64,000 nt of DNA from assembly GCA_947642555.1 (NCBI GenBank), contig CANRSX010000005.1, forward strand, positions 1 to 64,000, written 5' to 3'. The notes under the pieces are model-generated. The model made no database searches, was not told the DNA's origin, and saw nothing but the letters and a program-made list of their open reading frames with translations. Below, piece by piece: positions 53,296 through 61,461 of the stretch. How positions within the stretch are numbered: position 1 is the stretch's first letter; each line of letters starts with the position of its first letter. Source of the stretch: an uncultured Roseburia sp. (lineage in GTDB: Bacteria; Bacillota; Clostridia; Lachnospirales; Lachnospiraceae). The position numbers and the translations under genes were made by a program.

Positions 53296-54687
53296 TCAGC
53301 GGATGCACAGGCTGTCTGACATCGTGCAGCGTCTGCGCTTCGTGAAGGTCGCCGCGCTGGTTAAGCCCTCGCCGGTACGGCTCGCGATCGTAAAGGTCGG
53401 GAAGCCTTCCCCGCCGAAGCCAAGCGCCGCGTACGACGGGCCGTTCTTGACCAGAATGGCCGTGTCGATGGCTCTCGCGTACTCCGTGATCCGATCCACA
53501 TTTTTGCAGTGGATGTGTGCGGAATGACGGTTGCCGTGCTCTAACCATACGGCCTGCTCCACCGCGTCCTTAAAGTCCTTCGCCCGGACGACGCCTAAGA
53601 TCGGCATCATCAGCTCCTCCGCGATCAGCGGATGCTCCTTCGGGCCCTCAAAGATGATGCAACGGATATTGTCCGGCACCGTGACGCCCACCATCGCAAG
53701 CAGCGCCTTCGCGCTTCTGCCGACGCATTTGCGGTTTAAGACCCGCTTCTCGTTCATCACGGTGTGGATGAGCTTCTCCTGCACTTCCTTTGATGCCAGG
53801 TAGCAGCCCTGCTCCTCCACCATGTAATGCATCAGCTCGTCGCAGATCGCGTCCACCGCCACCACTTCTTTTTCCGCGATACAGGGCAGGTTGTTGTCAA
53901 ACGTGCACCCGTTTACGATGTCCTCCGCCGCCTTGCGGATATCCGCCGTCTCGTCCACCAGTGCGGGGGGATTTCCCGCGCCGGCCCCGATGCCCCTCTT
54001 GCCGCTGGAGAGCACCGCCGTCACCACGCCGGGTCCTCCGGTGGCCACCAGAAGCGGGATGTCCTTGTGCTTCATCATCACCGCGCTGGAATCCAGCGTC
54101 GGCTTCTCCACCGTACATGCGATGTTGTCCGGGCCGCCTGCCTCCATGGATGCCTCGTTTAAGAGGTTGATCGCAAAGATCGAGGTGCGGATGGCCTGCG
54201 GGTGCGGGTTGAATACCACGGTATTTCCGCCCGCAAGCATTCCCATCGTATTGCAGAGCACGGTCTCGCTGGGATTGGTGCACGGGGTGATCGCCCCGAT
54301 GACGCCGAAGGGCCCCATCTCAACCAAAGTCAGGCCCCGGTCGCCGGACCACGCCGTCGTCGTGATATCCTCCGTTCCCGGCGTCTTTTCCGCCACCAGA
54401 AGATGCTTTAAGATCTTGTCGCCGACATTTCCCATCCCGGTTTCCTCAACGCCCATGCGCGCTAAGGTCTCCGCATTTTCTTTAATCCTGTTCCGTATCG
54501 TGGAAATGATCTTTTCCCGCTGGTCCATCGACATCACGCGAACGATTTTCTGCGCCTCCTTCGCCTTCTCGATGGCGGTGTTCATATCGGCAAACACGCC
54601 GTGCCTGCCTGCCGCCTGGCTGCCCAGCTCTAACTTCGCGATCACTTCCCCGACGATCCGTTTCATCTGGCTATCTGTTATTTCCAA
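53296..54687 (-). CDS. pduP: CoA-acylating propionaldehyde dehydrogenase (PduP type)
   Basis: 463 residues. The start is read as TTG at 54685-54687, overlapping the upstream stop, with AAGGAAG before it; this keeps the targeting helix ITDSQMKRIVGEVIAKLEL. An internal ATG seven codons later would shorten it. Aldehyde dehydrogenase motifs: ITPCTNPSETVLCN, the catalytic Cys in NGCTFDNNLPCIAEKE, and GGEGFPTFTIASRTGEG. It converts propionaldehyde, CoA and NAD+ to propionyl-CoA, the substrate of PduL. Confidence 0.95.
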   Translation of the reverse strand: MEITDSQMKRIVGEVIAKLELGSQAAGRHGVFADMNTAIEKAKEAQKIVRVMSMDQREKIISTIRNRIKENAETLARMGVEETGMGNVGDKILKHLLVAEKTPGTEDITTTAWSGDRGLTLVEMGPFGVIGAITPCTNPSETVLCNTMGMLAGGNTVVFNPHPQAIRTSIFAINLLNEASMEAGGPDNIACTVEKPTLDSSAVMMKHKDIPLLVATGGPGVVTAVLSSGKRGIGAGAGNPPALVDETADIRKAAEDIVNGCTFDNNLPCIAEKEVVAVDAICDELMHYMVEEQGCYLASKEVQEKLIHTVMNEKRVLNRKCVGRSAKALLAMVGVTVPDNIRCIIFEGPKEHPLIAEELMMPILGVVRAKDFKDAVEQAVWLEHGNRHSAHIHCKNVDRITEYARAIDTAILVKNGPSYAALGFGGEGFPTFTIASRTGEGLTSAATFTKRRRCTMSDSLCIR

Positions 54688-55157
54688 GCTATCACTTCCT
54701 TTAATATATTTTTTCCATAGGCGCCGAGCTTCGTATCCTGCTCCGCGGTGCCGCCGCTCACGCCGATGGCTCCGATCATGACCCCGTCCACATAGAGCGG
54801 TTCCCCGCCGCCGAAGATCACGATCTTACCCTCGTTGGTATTCTGGATCCCGTAGAGGGAACCGCCCGGCGCCGCAAGCTTTGCAAGCTCTGCCGTCGGC
54901 ATCTGAAACGCCACGGAGGTGTAGGTCTTATTGAGCGCCACATCGTAGCTCCCGATGTATGCGCCGTCCATGCAGTGCACCGCCACCGGCCGTCCGGCCG
55001 CGTCCGACACCGCCACCACCGCGTTTACTCCCATGCGGGCCGCCTCAGCCTCCACGCGCTCCATCAGGGCCGTGGCGAGCTTTAAGTTCATCATGGAAGA
55101 AGCCCGCATTTTTCGCAGCACATCCCGCACCGCGCGCTCCATATTTTTCTCTTCCAT
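54678..55157 (-). CDS. GlcG/HbpS-type protein (PduO C-terminal-like) with targeting helix
   Basis: 159 residues. The N-terminal helix (NMERAVRDVLRKMR, about 5-18) resembles the other encapsulation peptides. The rest is a GlcG/HbpS (DUF336) domain: LATALMERVEAEAARMGV, VAVSDAAGRPVAVHCMDGA, LNKTYTSVAF, GGGEPLYVDGVMIGAIGVSGG. In PduO this domain binds haem. The adenosyltransferase half of PduO is absent, as expected where the dehydratase does not use B12. Its exact role in glycyl-radical compartments is not established. Confidence 0.88.
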   Translation of the reverse strand: MEEKNMERAVRDVLRKMRASSMMNLKLATALMERVEAEAARMGVNAVVAVSDAAGRPVAVHCMDGAYIGSYDVALNKTYTSVAFQMPTAELAKLAAPGGSLYGIQNTNEGKIVIFGGGEPLYVDGVMIGAIGVSGGTAEQDTKLGAYGKNILKEVIAWK

Positions 55158-55166
55158 ACACTCACC

Positions 55167-56012
55167 TTATTTAATTTCGGAAATCACTCTCTTTACGATC
55201 TCCGCGATCGCAGCCTCGTTCACGCCGCCGGACTCCTTACCGCAGTCGCAGCCGAAGTTGTACTCATAACCCGGCATGTTCTTGTAATCCGCGGAACCGC
55301 AGCCGCCGCAGTTGTGGCAGTTGTCGCCGTCCTTGTTTAAGCAGAGATTTGCCGGATGTTTGCCCGGAAGGCCGAATTTGCGGCGGATCTCATAGAGCTT
55401 CTTGATGTTTGCCTTGTCGAACTCCTTCGGGCCGCCGAGCATTTTGGACTTGTAAAGCAGCTCCGCGTAGAACTCTAAGCTCTCCATCTTGTGATAAGCT
55501 GCCAGAAGATCCGTGCTCCAGGTCAGCGCTCCGTGGTTCTCAAGAAGCACCGCGTCAAAATACGGAAGGTATTTCTCTAAGTTGTCCGGGATCTCCATCG
55601 TGGAGGGCGTGCCGTACTCTGCGATCGGCACACAGCCAAGCGCGATAACCGCCTCCGGCATGATCGGCTGAGTCAGCGGAATCCCTGCGATTGCAAACGC
55701 GGTCGCGAAGGTCGGATGCGCGTGAACCACGGAACCCACGTCCGGTCTCTTCTGATAGACGCGCATGTGCATCTTGATCTCGGAAGACGGCTTAAAGCCC
55801 TTGTTCGCCTGGATCACATTACCGTTCTCGTCCACCTTGCAGATAAACTCCGGCGTCATAAAGCCCTTGGATACGCCGGTCGGTGTGCATAAGAATTCAT
55901 GGTCGTTTAACTTTACGGAAATGTTGCCGTCGTTTGCCGCCACCATGTTGCGGTTGTAGATCCGCTTTCCGATCTCGCAAATCTGTTTCTTGATCTCCAT
56001 CTCGTTTACCAT
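55167..56012 (-). CDS. fucA: FucA-type class II aldolase with Cys-rich linker and C-terminal targeting peptide
   Basis: 281 residues, strong AAGGAGG site. The aldolase domain (1-215) has Zn ligands and acid/base residues as in L-fuculose-1-phosphate aldolase: Glu79 (SSEIKMH), His98 and His100 (VVHAHP), His160 (LLENHGAL). Residues 224-257 carry six Cys (CLNKDGDNCHNCGGCG, then FGCDCG), a possible metal or Fe-S site not found in ordinary FucA. The C-terminus (VNEAAIAEIVKRVISEIK) is an encapsulation helix. It cleaves fuculose- or rhamnulose-1-phosphate to DHAP and lactaldehyde inside or on the shell, alongside the soluble RhaD. Confidence 0.9.
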   Translation of the reverse strand: MVNEMEIKKQICEIGKRIYNRNMVAANDGNISVKLNDHEFLCTPTGVSKGFMTPEFICKVDENGNVIQANKGFKPSSEIKMHMRVYQKRPDVGSVVHAHPTFATAFAIAGIPLTQPIMPEAVIALGCVPIAEYGTPSTMEIPDNLEKYLPYFDAVLLENHGALTWSTDLLAAYHKMESLEFYAELLYKSKMLGGPKEFDKANIKKLYEIRRKFGLPGKHPANLCLNKDGDNCHNCGGCGSADYKNMPGYEYNFGCDCGKESGGVNEAAIAEIVKRVISEIK

Positions 56013-56048
56013 TACTTTTTCCTCCTTAATATAGAATGAAACTTATTT

Positions 56049-56525
56049 TTATTGCCGCTCTTTCTGTGAAGAAGAGTCAGCGATTGTTCCCTTTTCCTCG
56101 TCCGACTTCAGATATTCCAGGATCGCCGCCACCCCGACGCCTTCCTTTGAATTCACGTGGAAAATCGTCTTGCAGCCCGCGATCTCAAGCCACCGGTCCG
56201 CCATCGGGATATTGGCCTCCGGCAGGTCGATCTTTGTGACGATCCCGATGCATTCCCGGTTCGCCTGGCAGGTCACGTTCGGCGGAAACAGCGAATATGG
56301 CTCGTTCGCCGCCACCAGGATCCCGACTACATCCGCCTCATATGTGTAGAGCGCCAGCGCCTTCCCGAGCCTGTGGCTCTGCGCGTATTCCCCCGGCGTG
56401 TCGATCACGCTCTCATAGTGGTTGACGTACTGCGTCTTGTAATAGTGGATCTCCTCGCCGCGAAGCGCCTGGGTCAGCGTCGTCTTGCCCGACATGCTCC
56501 GCCCCATCAGTATCAGCTTTTTCAT
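56049..56525 (-). CDS. pduV: EutP/PduV-type small GTPase-like protein
   Basis: 158 residues; the start overlaps the PduU stop (ATGA). P-loop MGRSMSGKTTLTQAL (about 7-21), switch region IDTPGEYAQSHRLGKAL, guanine motif TKID. The family is linked to Pdu/Eut compartments; PduV has been tied to compartment movement and EutP reported as an acetate kinase, so the role here is open. Normal length. Confidence 0.92.
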   Translation of the reverse strand: MKKLILMGRSMSGKTTLTQALRGEEIHYYKTQYVNHYESVIDTPGEYAQSHRLGKALALYTYEADVVGILVAANEPYSLFPPNVTCQANRECIGIVTKIDLPEANIPMADRWLEIAGCKTIFHVNSKEGVGVAAILEYLKSDEEKGTIADSSSQKERQ

Positions 56526-56893
56526 GTCCTGGTCACCGGGCAGACCGTATAGCCCAGCTTTTCCTCCACATAATTCTGCATCGCCTCCATCGCGGCCTCG
56601 ACCTCGCTCACCGTCCCGGTGATGATTAACGACCCGCTGAAGCGGTCCACAAAGCCGAGCGTGATCCCGCTGGATTTGATCGCGATATCCGCCATGATGA
56701 TCGCCGTCTCGGACGGCGTCACCGTGGTCACCCCGATCGCCGCCCGCTCATAGTCGATGCGCGGATCCAGCCCTAATTTTTCATAGAGCGTTTTGTCCGG
56801 GCTGGCGATGATGTGAAACAGCGTCACCTGACGGCCAGGCACGCTTTCCTGTATGATTCTCATTCCATCCCCGATGGTGCTGTATTCTTCCAT
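56522..56893 (-). CDS. pduU: PduU/EutS-type permuted BMC shell protein
   Basis: 123 residues. The N-terminus (EYSTIGDGMRIIQESVPGRQVTLFHIIASPD) is the beta-barrel lid of the circularly permuted class, followed by ERAAIGVTTVTPSETAIIMADIAIKSSGITLGFVDRFSGSLIITG. Hexamers have a capped pore, so it is probably a structural or gated tile. It lies between the activase and the PduV gene. Confidence 0.94.
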   Translation of the reverse strand: MEEYSTIGDGMRIIQESVPGRQVTLFHIIASPDKTLYEKLGLDPRIDYERAAIGVTTVTPSETAIIMADIAIKSSGITLGFVDRFSGSLIITGTVSEVEAAMEAMQNYVEEKLGYTVCPVTRT

Positions 56894-56905
56894 GTCACCC
56901 TCCTG

Positions 56906-57700
56906 TCAGCCGCCGATGTGGCAGTGTAACTTTGATACGGATTCGACGGTTTTCTTTAACATCGCCATGTGCTCGTTTTCCGGCGGCAGCAGATCCTTCA
57001 GCAGATATTCGCGCCCAAGGCCGTCGTACTTGTCCTGGCCGAGCCTGTGGTAGGGCAGCAGATGAATCCGCGTCACCCCGGGAAGCTGATCCGCGAACCG
57101 CGCGATGGATGCGATCTCCTCCGGCGTATCGTTGAAGGTCGGGATCACCGGCACCCGGATCACCAGGTTCGTCTTCCCGGACGCCGCGATCTTGCGCGCA
57201 TTCTCTAACATCAGCCCGTTTGCCCTGCCGGTAAACCGCTTATGCTTCGCCGGATCCGTGTGCTTGATGTCCATCAGGTAAGTGTCCAGGTACGGCAGGA
57301 TACCGTCGATCACCTCATACGGCGCGCAGCCCATGCTCTCCATCGCGGTGCCGATGCCCCTGGACTTCGCCACCATTAAAAGTGCCCTGGCAAACTCCGG
57401 CTGACAGAGACTCTCCCCGCCGGAAAGCGTCAGCCCGCCGCCGCTGCGCCGGTAATACTGGCGGTCGCGCTCAACGGTCTCCATGACCTTTCCCACCGTG
57501 ACGTCCTCCCCGATCACCTTCGGCTTTCCGTCCACCATCATGGTCTGGATCTGATACTCCTGCGATTCCGGGTTGCAGCACCACATGCACCGGAGCACAC
57601 AGCCCTTTAAAAAGACAATCGTGCGAATCCCTTTTCCGTCATGGATCGAATACCGCTGGATGTCAAAAATCCGCCCTCTTGTCTGTAAAATATCATCCAT
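56906..57700 (-). CDS. Glycyl-radical enzyme activase (short, single Fe-S cluster)
   Basis: 264 residues from the ATG at 57698-57700 with AGGAGG five bases upstream; an ATG 24 bases earlier lacks a site. Radical-SAM cluster motif CVLRCMWCCNPES (near 32-44), preceded by IHDGKGIRTIVFLKGC, and the SAM segment LTLSGGESLCQPEF. Most dehydratase activases carry an inserted ferredoxin domain with eight Cys after the CxxxCxxC; here residues 45-75 have none, so it resembles the PflA size class. It abstracts H from the Gly of the dehydratase encoded immediately before it. Confidence 0.93.
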   Translation of the reverse strand: MDDILQTRGRIFDIQRYSIHDGKGIRTIVFLKGCVLRCMWCCNPESQEYQIQTMMVDGKPKVIGEDVTVGKVMETVERDRQYYRRSGGGLTLSGGESLCQPEFARALLMVAKSRGIGTAMESMGCAPYEVIDGILPYLDTYLMDIKHTDPAKHKRFTGRANGLMLENARKIAASGKTNLVIRVPVIPTFNDTPEEIASIARFADQLPGVTRIHLLPYHRLGQDKYDGLGREYLLKDLLPPENEHMAMLKKTVESVSKLHCHIGG

Positions 57701-57752
57701 GTAAACCTCCTGCAAAAGCCCCATGCCGGAATCCTCTGTCCCGCTTTGCCGG

Positions 57753-60278
57753 TCAGAAGCCCTGCTCCGTACGTCTTATGATGTCATCCTGCAGGCTCTT
57801 TGAGAGTGTCGTAAACAGCGCGCTGTAGCCGGCCACACGCACCACCAGGTGCTTATAATTCTCCGGGTGCTTCTGTGCGTCCAGAAGCGTCTCGCGGGAG
57901 ACGACATTGAACTGCATATGGCTGCCCTTCCGGTCAAAATAGGTCTGGATCAGGCTGACAAAATTGTCGAGCCCCTCGTCCCCGCTCAGTGCGGAAGGAT
58001 GGAACTTCTGGTTAAACAGCGTCCCGTTCGAGGCGATCCCATGGTCTAACATCGAGACGGAATTGGCTGCCGCGGTCGGCCCGTGCACGTCCTTTCCCGC
58101 GGTGGGCGACACCCCGTCTGCCACCGGCACCCCGGCCAACCTGCCGTCCGGCGTCGCGCCGGTCTGCGCCCCCAAAGGAACGTTGGCCGATACCGGATAT
58201 AAGCCTGCCTGGAAAACCCCGCCTCTCGGATTCTGATAGGACAGCAGCGGCTTTGTGTACGTGTAGGCAGCGTCCCTCGCGAACGCATCCACCTCGTCGA
58301 TATCGTTTCCGAACTTCGGCACCGCCTCGATCAGTTCTAACAGCTCGCTGAATTTCCGCTGATCCTCCGCTGTCACCGACTGCCGTAAAATCTCCTGCGT
58401 CATCTTCGCGACCGCGTCCGCGTCCCCGGTCACGCCGTTCTTCGCAAGCTCTCTCGCCGCGATGCCCGCGACCTGGGCCACCACCAGCGGATGCACCTCC
58501 CTGCCGTAGTTAAACAGCAACGCTTTTTTGTAATCCGCCATCGAGACTTTTTTCTCGTCGTAGACAAGTGTCTTAACCGCGTAGAGCGAGTCCGCCACAT
58601 TGGCGATTCCAAAGCCCTGCGGCCCGGTGAAATTATAGATCGCGCCGCCCTGCTCGCAGGTCTTTCCGCGGCGGATACAGTCATCCACCATACAGGCCAG
58701 AAACGGCAGCGGCGCGCGCTCCGCATGTGCCTGATCGATCGCGTTGTCCGCGTTGACCAGAAGCGAGATAAAGTAATTCATCTGCTCCTTATACGCGTCA
58801 TAAAATTCCTCAAAGGTCTTCATCGCTTCGACGTCGCCGGTCCGTGGCCCGATCTGCTCGCCGCAGTCAATGCCGTTCTGGAAGACCAGCTCTAACGGGC
58901 GGCACATGTTAAAGAACGCCGCGTCGTGCCAGCCGTTCGTCTTCCCCGCCTTCTGGGGTTCCACACAGCCGATGATATTGTAGGTTCTCGCGTCCTCCAA
59001 AGTCACGCCCCTGCTCATCAGCGACGGGATGATCACCTCGTCATTGTAGTACGCCGGGAGACCGATGCCTGTCCTCGTCAGCTCCGCCGCGCGCACCAGA
59101 AGGTCATGCGGCGATCCGTTCCACACGCGGATCGAGAGGGACGGCTGCGGCAGAAATACGTGGAACGACGCCTCGATGCACATGAAGGAAAGATCGTTCG
59201 TGACGTCCTGCCCGCTCGCGTCCTGCCCGCCCACGATCAGGTTCTGGAAGAGGCTGTAGCCCGCAAATCCCTTCGCGCTGTCCGCGTCGCGGCATTTATT
59301 TAAGTCGTTTAATTTTACCCAGATACAGTCGATGTATTCCTGCGCCTGCTCTCTCGTGAGCCTGCCCTCGTCCAGATCCTTCTTATAGTACGGATACATG
59401 TACTGGTCAAAGCGTCCCGGCGAGATCGAGTGTCCCGAGGACTCCATCTGTAAGAGCTGCTGCACGAACCAGAAGCTTTGGCACGCCTCGTAAAAGCTCC
59501 TCGCCCCCTTCGCGGGCACCCGCTCGCAGTTTTCGGCGATCTGTGACAGCTCGGCCCGGCGCACCGGATCCTTGCACGCCTCCGCCTCTTTTTTCGCGAG
59601 AGCCGCGTAGCGCTTCGCGTAGTCGATCACCGCCTGGCAGCTGATTAGAACCGCCTGTAAAAACCGGCTCTTCGTCGCGTAATCCGCGTCGCCGACCTTA
59701 CACCCGGCAAGCTCTTTCGCCGCCTCCTTCATGATGCCCTCATAGCCGATGGCGAGCACCTTCTCATACTGCACGGTCACATGGCCGACGCCGTTGTAAA
59801 AATAGTTGCCCGGCGTAAACATATTGTGCTCCATGGCCTTTAACGCCTCGGGCGCCATATACGCGGTGGCAAGCTCGCTCGTGGTCTTTCCCTTCCAGTA
59901 ACGGTTCGCCTCTTTTAATTCTTTTTTCGTCTGGTCGGAAATGTAGAATGGATCTGCCTCCCTGGTGGCAACGGTGTCGAACTCCGCCTCCATCCATTCA
60001 TAAGAAAACTCAGGGAAGGTCTGACATCCCCTCGGTGCGATCGTGGAGCTCCCCACGATCAGCTCTCCCTCGCGGATAATAATCGGAATCGCTTTCAGAA
60101 TGTGTGCAAACGCCATCGCGCGCCGCAGAATCACCGGCTCGTTCTCCGTCTGACGATAGGACTCCGTCAGAAGCGTGGCACGGGCCGATTCGATCTCCGG
60201 CATCTTTGCATACAGATGTTCTACAAGCTTCGTAATCCGCTCTGTCTTCGGGATTCTTGTGCTCTGATATCTGCTCAT
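57753..60278 (-). CDS. Glycyl-radical 1,2-propanediol dehydratase
   Basis: 841 residues from the ATG at 60276-60278 (GAGGTG upstream); the longer frame is rejected. Active-site Cys438 and Glu440 lie in IIGCVEPQKAGKTNG and the radical Gly817 in RVAGYSALFTTL. GCVEP is the dehydratase/lyase form, unlike the adjacent Cys pair of pyruvate formate-lyase. The setting (rhamnose genes, FucA, PduP/PduL and no choline genes) identifies propanediol rather than choline or glycerol as substrate, giving propionaldehyde. First gene of the microcompartment operon behind the consensus promoter at 60391-60419. Oxygen-sensitive family, so the host is anaerobic. Confidence 0.93.
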   Translation of the reverse strand: MSRYQSTRIPKTERITKLVEHLYAKMPEIESARATLLTESYRQTENEPVILRRAMAFAHILKAIPIIIREGELIVGSSTIAPRGCQTFPEFSYEWMEAEFDTVATREADPFYISDQTKKELKEANRYWKGKTTSELATAYMAPEALKAMEHNMFTPGNYFYNGVGHVTVQYEKVLAIGYEGIMKEAAKELAGCKVGDADYATKSRFLQAVLISCQAVIDYAKRYAALAKKEAEACKDPVRRAELSQIAENCERVPAKGARSFYEACQSFWFVQQLLQMESSGHSISPGRFDQYMYPYYKKDLDEGRLTREQAQEYIDCIWVKLNDLNKCRDADSAKGFAGYSLFQNLIVGGQDASGQDVTNDLSFMCIEASFHVFLPQPSLSIRVWNGSPHDLLVRAAELTRTGIGLPAYYNDEVIIPSLMSRGVTLEDARTYNIIGCVEPQKAGKTNGWHDAAFFNMCRPLELVFQNGIDCGEQIGPRTGDVEAMKTFEEFYDAYKEQMNYFISLLVNADNAIDQAHAERAPLPFLACMVDDCIRRGKTCEQGGAIYNFTGPQGFGIANVADSLYAVKTLVYDEKKVSMADYKKALLFNYGREVHPLVVAQVAGIAARELAKNGVTGDADAVAKMTQEILRQSVTAEDQRKFSELLELIEAVPKFGNDIDEVDAFARDAAYTYTKPLLSYQNPRGGVFQAGLYPVSANVPLGAQTGATPDGRLAGVPVADGVSPTAGKDVHGPTAAANSVSMLDHGIASNGTLFNQKFHPSALSGDEGLDNFVSLIQTYFDRKGSHMQFNVVSRETLLDAQKHPENYKHLVVRVAGYSALFTTLSKSLQDDIIRRTEQGF

Positions 60279-60390
60279 ATACTTCACCTCTGGTGCTGCA
60301 TGCCAGGGCTTTCGCCCGGCATACATCTGTTAATAGGATCTGTTCCCGTGAAACCGATAAATTCAACACGATTCCACAACTTTGTCTCTT

Positions 60391-60419
60391 ATTATATGTC
60401 AATTCCTGTGGATTGTCAA
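60391..60419 (-). promoter_or_regulatory. Consensus promoter of the glycyl-radical microcompartment operon
   Basis: Minus strand TTGACA (60414-60419), 17-bp spacer, TATAAT (60391-60396); both hexamers match the sigma-A consensus. The leader before the dehydratase start is about 105 nt and contains further TGTTG-like half-sites (60363-60380). Confidence 0.9.
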
Positions 60420-60429
60420 GGTGAAAAAA

Positions 60430-60449
60430 TGTTGTTTTGTGTTGTTTTC
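60430..60449. promoter_or_regulatory. Tandem 10-bp repeat upstream of the dehydratase promoter (candidate DeoR site)
   Basis: TGTTGTTTTG followed directly by TGTTGTTTTC, ending 11 bp upstream of the -35 box. Direct repeats one helical turn apart next to a promoter fit a regulator site. The DeoR protein encoded at the operon end is the obvious candidate; this is inference. Confidence 0.5.
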
Positions 60450-60506
60450 ATCCTGTTTTCCCGGAAATATCATGTGGCGGTCTTCCAAAACCACACAACA
60501 GGCGGA

Positions 60507-61367
60507 TCAGCAGTACATCTCATCCTCCGACTTATAACGCAGCACCTCTTCATTTAACGTCACGCCAAATTCCTTCCCGATCTGCCGGATGTTGTCATCG
60601 GTGATCACCTGCCTTAATTTTCCGTCCGGCGAAGCGGAAAGCGCGATCGACGCGATCTGGGCCGCCTTCTCGATCGTGTGCATCAGACCGAACGCCGTGT
60701 CAAAATCCGGGCCGGACACAAACAGGCCGTGAAATGCCCAGACAGCGGCGTCATATTGTTCCATCTGCACGCAGGTGGCCTTCGCGATCTCCGCGCCGCC
60801 CGGCACCATCCACGGCACCACGCCGACGCCGCCCGGAAATACCACGCAGCACTCCGTCGCGCTCTTCCAAAGCATTCTCGTGAATACCTCCGCTTTTAAC
60901 GGCAGCACGAAGGTCAGCGCAATCACATACGGCGTATGCGCATGGTAAATCACACGGTTTGCGCCGTCTGTCACCCGCTTGCGCACGGAATGATTCATAA
61001 AGTGCGTCGGGAACTCGCTGGTCGGCCTGCCGCCGTTCTCTAAGCCCCACACGATGCGGTAGCAGTCCCCGGCTTCGCTGATCTCCACGATACAGATGTT
61101 ATTCTGCGGCTCCATGCTGACATTCTGTAAAAATTTTCCGCTGCCGGTGGAGATAAAGTATTCTCCTTTCAGATTGTCCGCCTTAACGCCCATCGGAACC
61201 CACTCTCCCGGCTCCTTCTTAAAATACGGGCGGCACTCCGCCACCTCCTCCCCGCGCATGCGGTAGGTCAGATTGCCGCCGTTTCTCTCATGCCAGCCCT
61301 GGCGCACGCCGTCGCTGCACATGTGAATATACTCCTCCATCACTCTCACGCCAAAAATATTATTCAT
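60507..61367 (-). CDS. rhaD: Rhamnulose-1-phosphate aldolase
   Basis: 286 residues from the ATG at 61365-61367 with AGGAGG; the longer frame is rejected. Class II aldolase: GWHERNGGNLTYR, YFISTGSGKF, EFPTHFMNHSVRK, Zn His in VIYHAHTPYV and AVWAFHGLFV. Cleaves L-rhamnulose-1-phosphate to DHAP and L-lactaldehyde. It has no targeting peptide, in contrast to the FucA-type enzyme of the microcompartment. 94 bp after rhaA; the downstream 228-bp gap holds the operon promoter. Confidence 0.95.
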   Translation of the reverse strand: MNNIFGVRVMEEYIHMCSDGVRQGWHERNGGNLTYRMRGEEVAECRPYFKKEPGEWVPMGVKADNLKGEYFISTGSGKFLQNVSMEPQNNICIVEISEAGDCYRIVWGLENGGRPTSEFPTHFMNHSVRKRVTDGANRVIYHAHTPYVIALTFVLPLKAEVFTRMLWKSATECCVVFPGGVGVVPWMVPGGAEIAKATCVQMEQYDAAVWAFHGLFVSGPDFDTAFGLMHTIEKAAQIASIALSASPDGKLRQVITDDNIRQIGKEFGVTLNEEVLRYKSEDEMYC

Positions 61368-61461
61368 CGTTTTTTCCTCCCTGTTCTTCCCGCCTTTTGG
61401 GCGCAAAAAGGGCGCTGCACCCTGTCTTTTGTCTCCATGGCATCGGCACAGCGCCTTATCC

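Noticed and set aside
57753-60278. Choline TMA-lyase or pyruvate formate-lyase as identity of the glycyl-radical enzyme
   Set aside because: The GCVEP active site excludes formate-lyase, and the rhamnose/fuculose, PduP and PduL setting without choline genes favours propanediol dehydratase.
61405-61423. Possible attenuator hairpin with T-run between rhaA and rhaD
   Set aside because: The stem is only about five pairs with a wobble; too weak to call.
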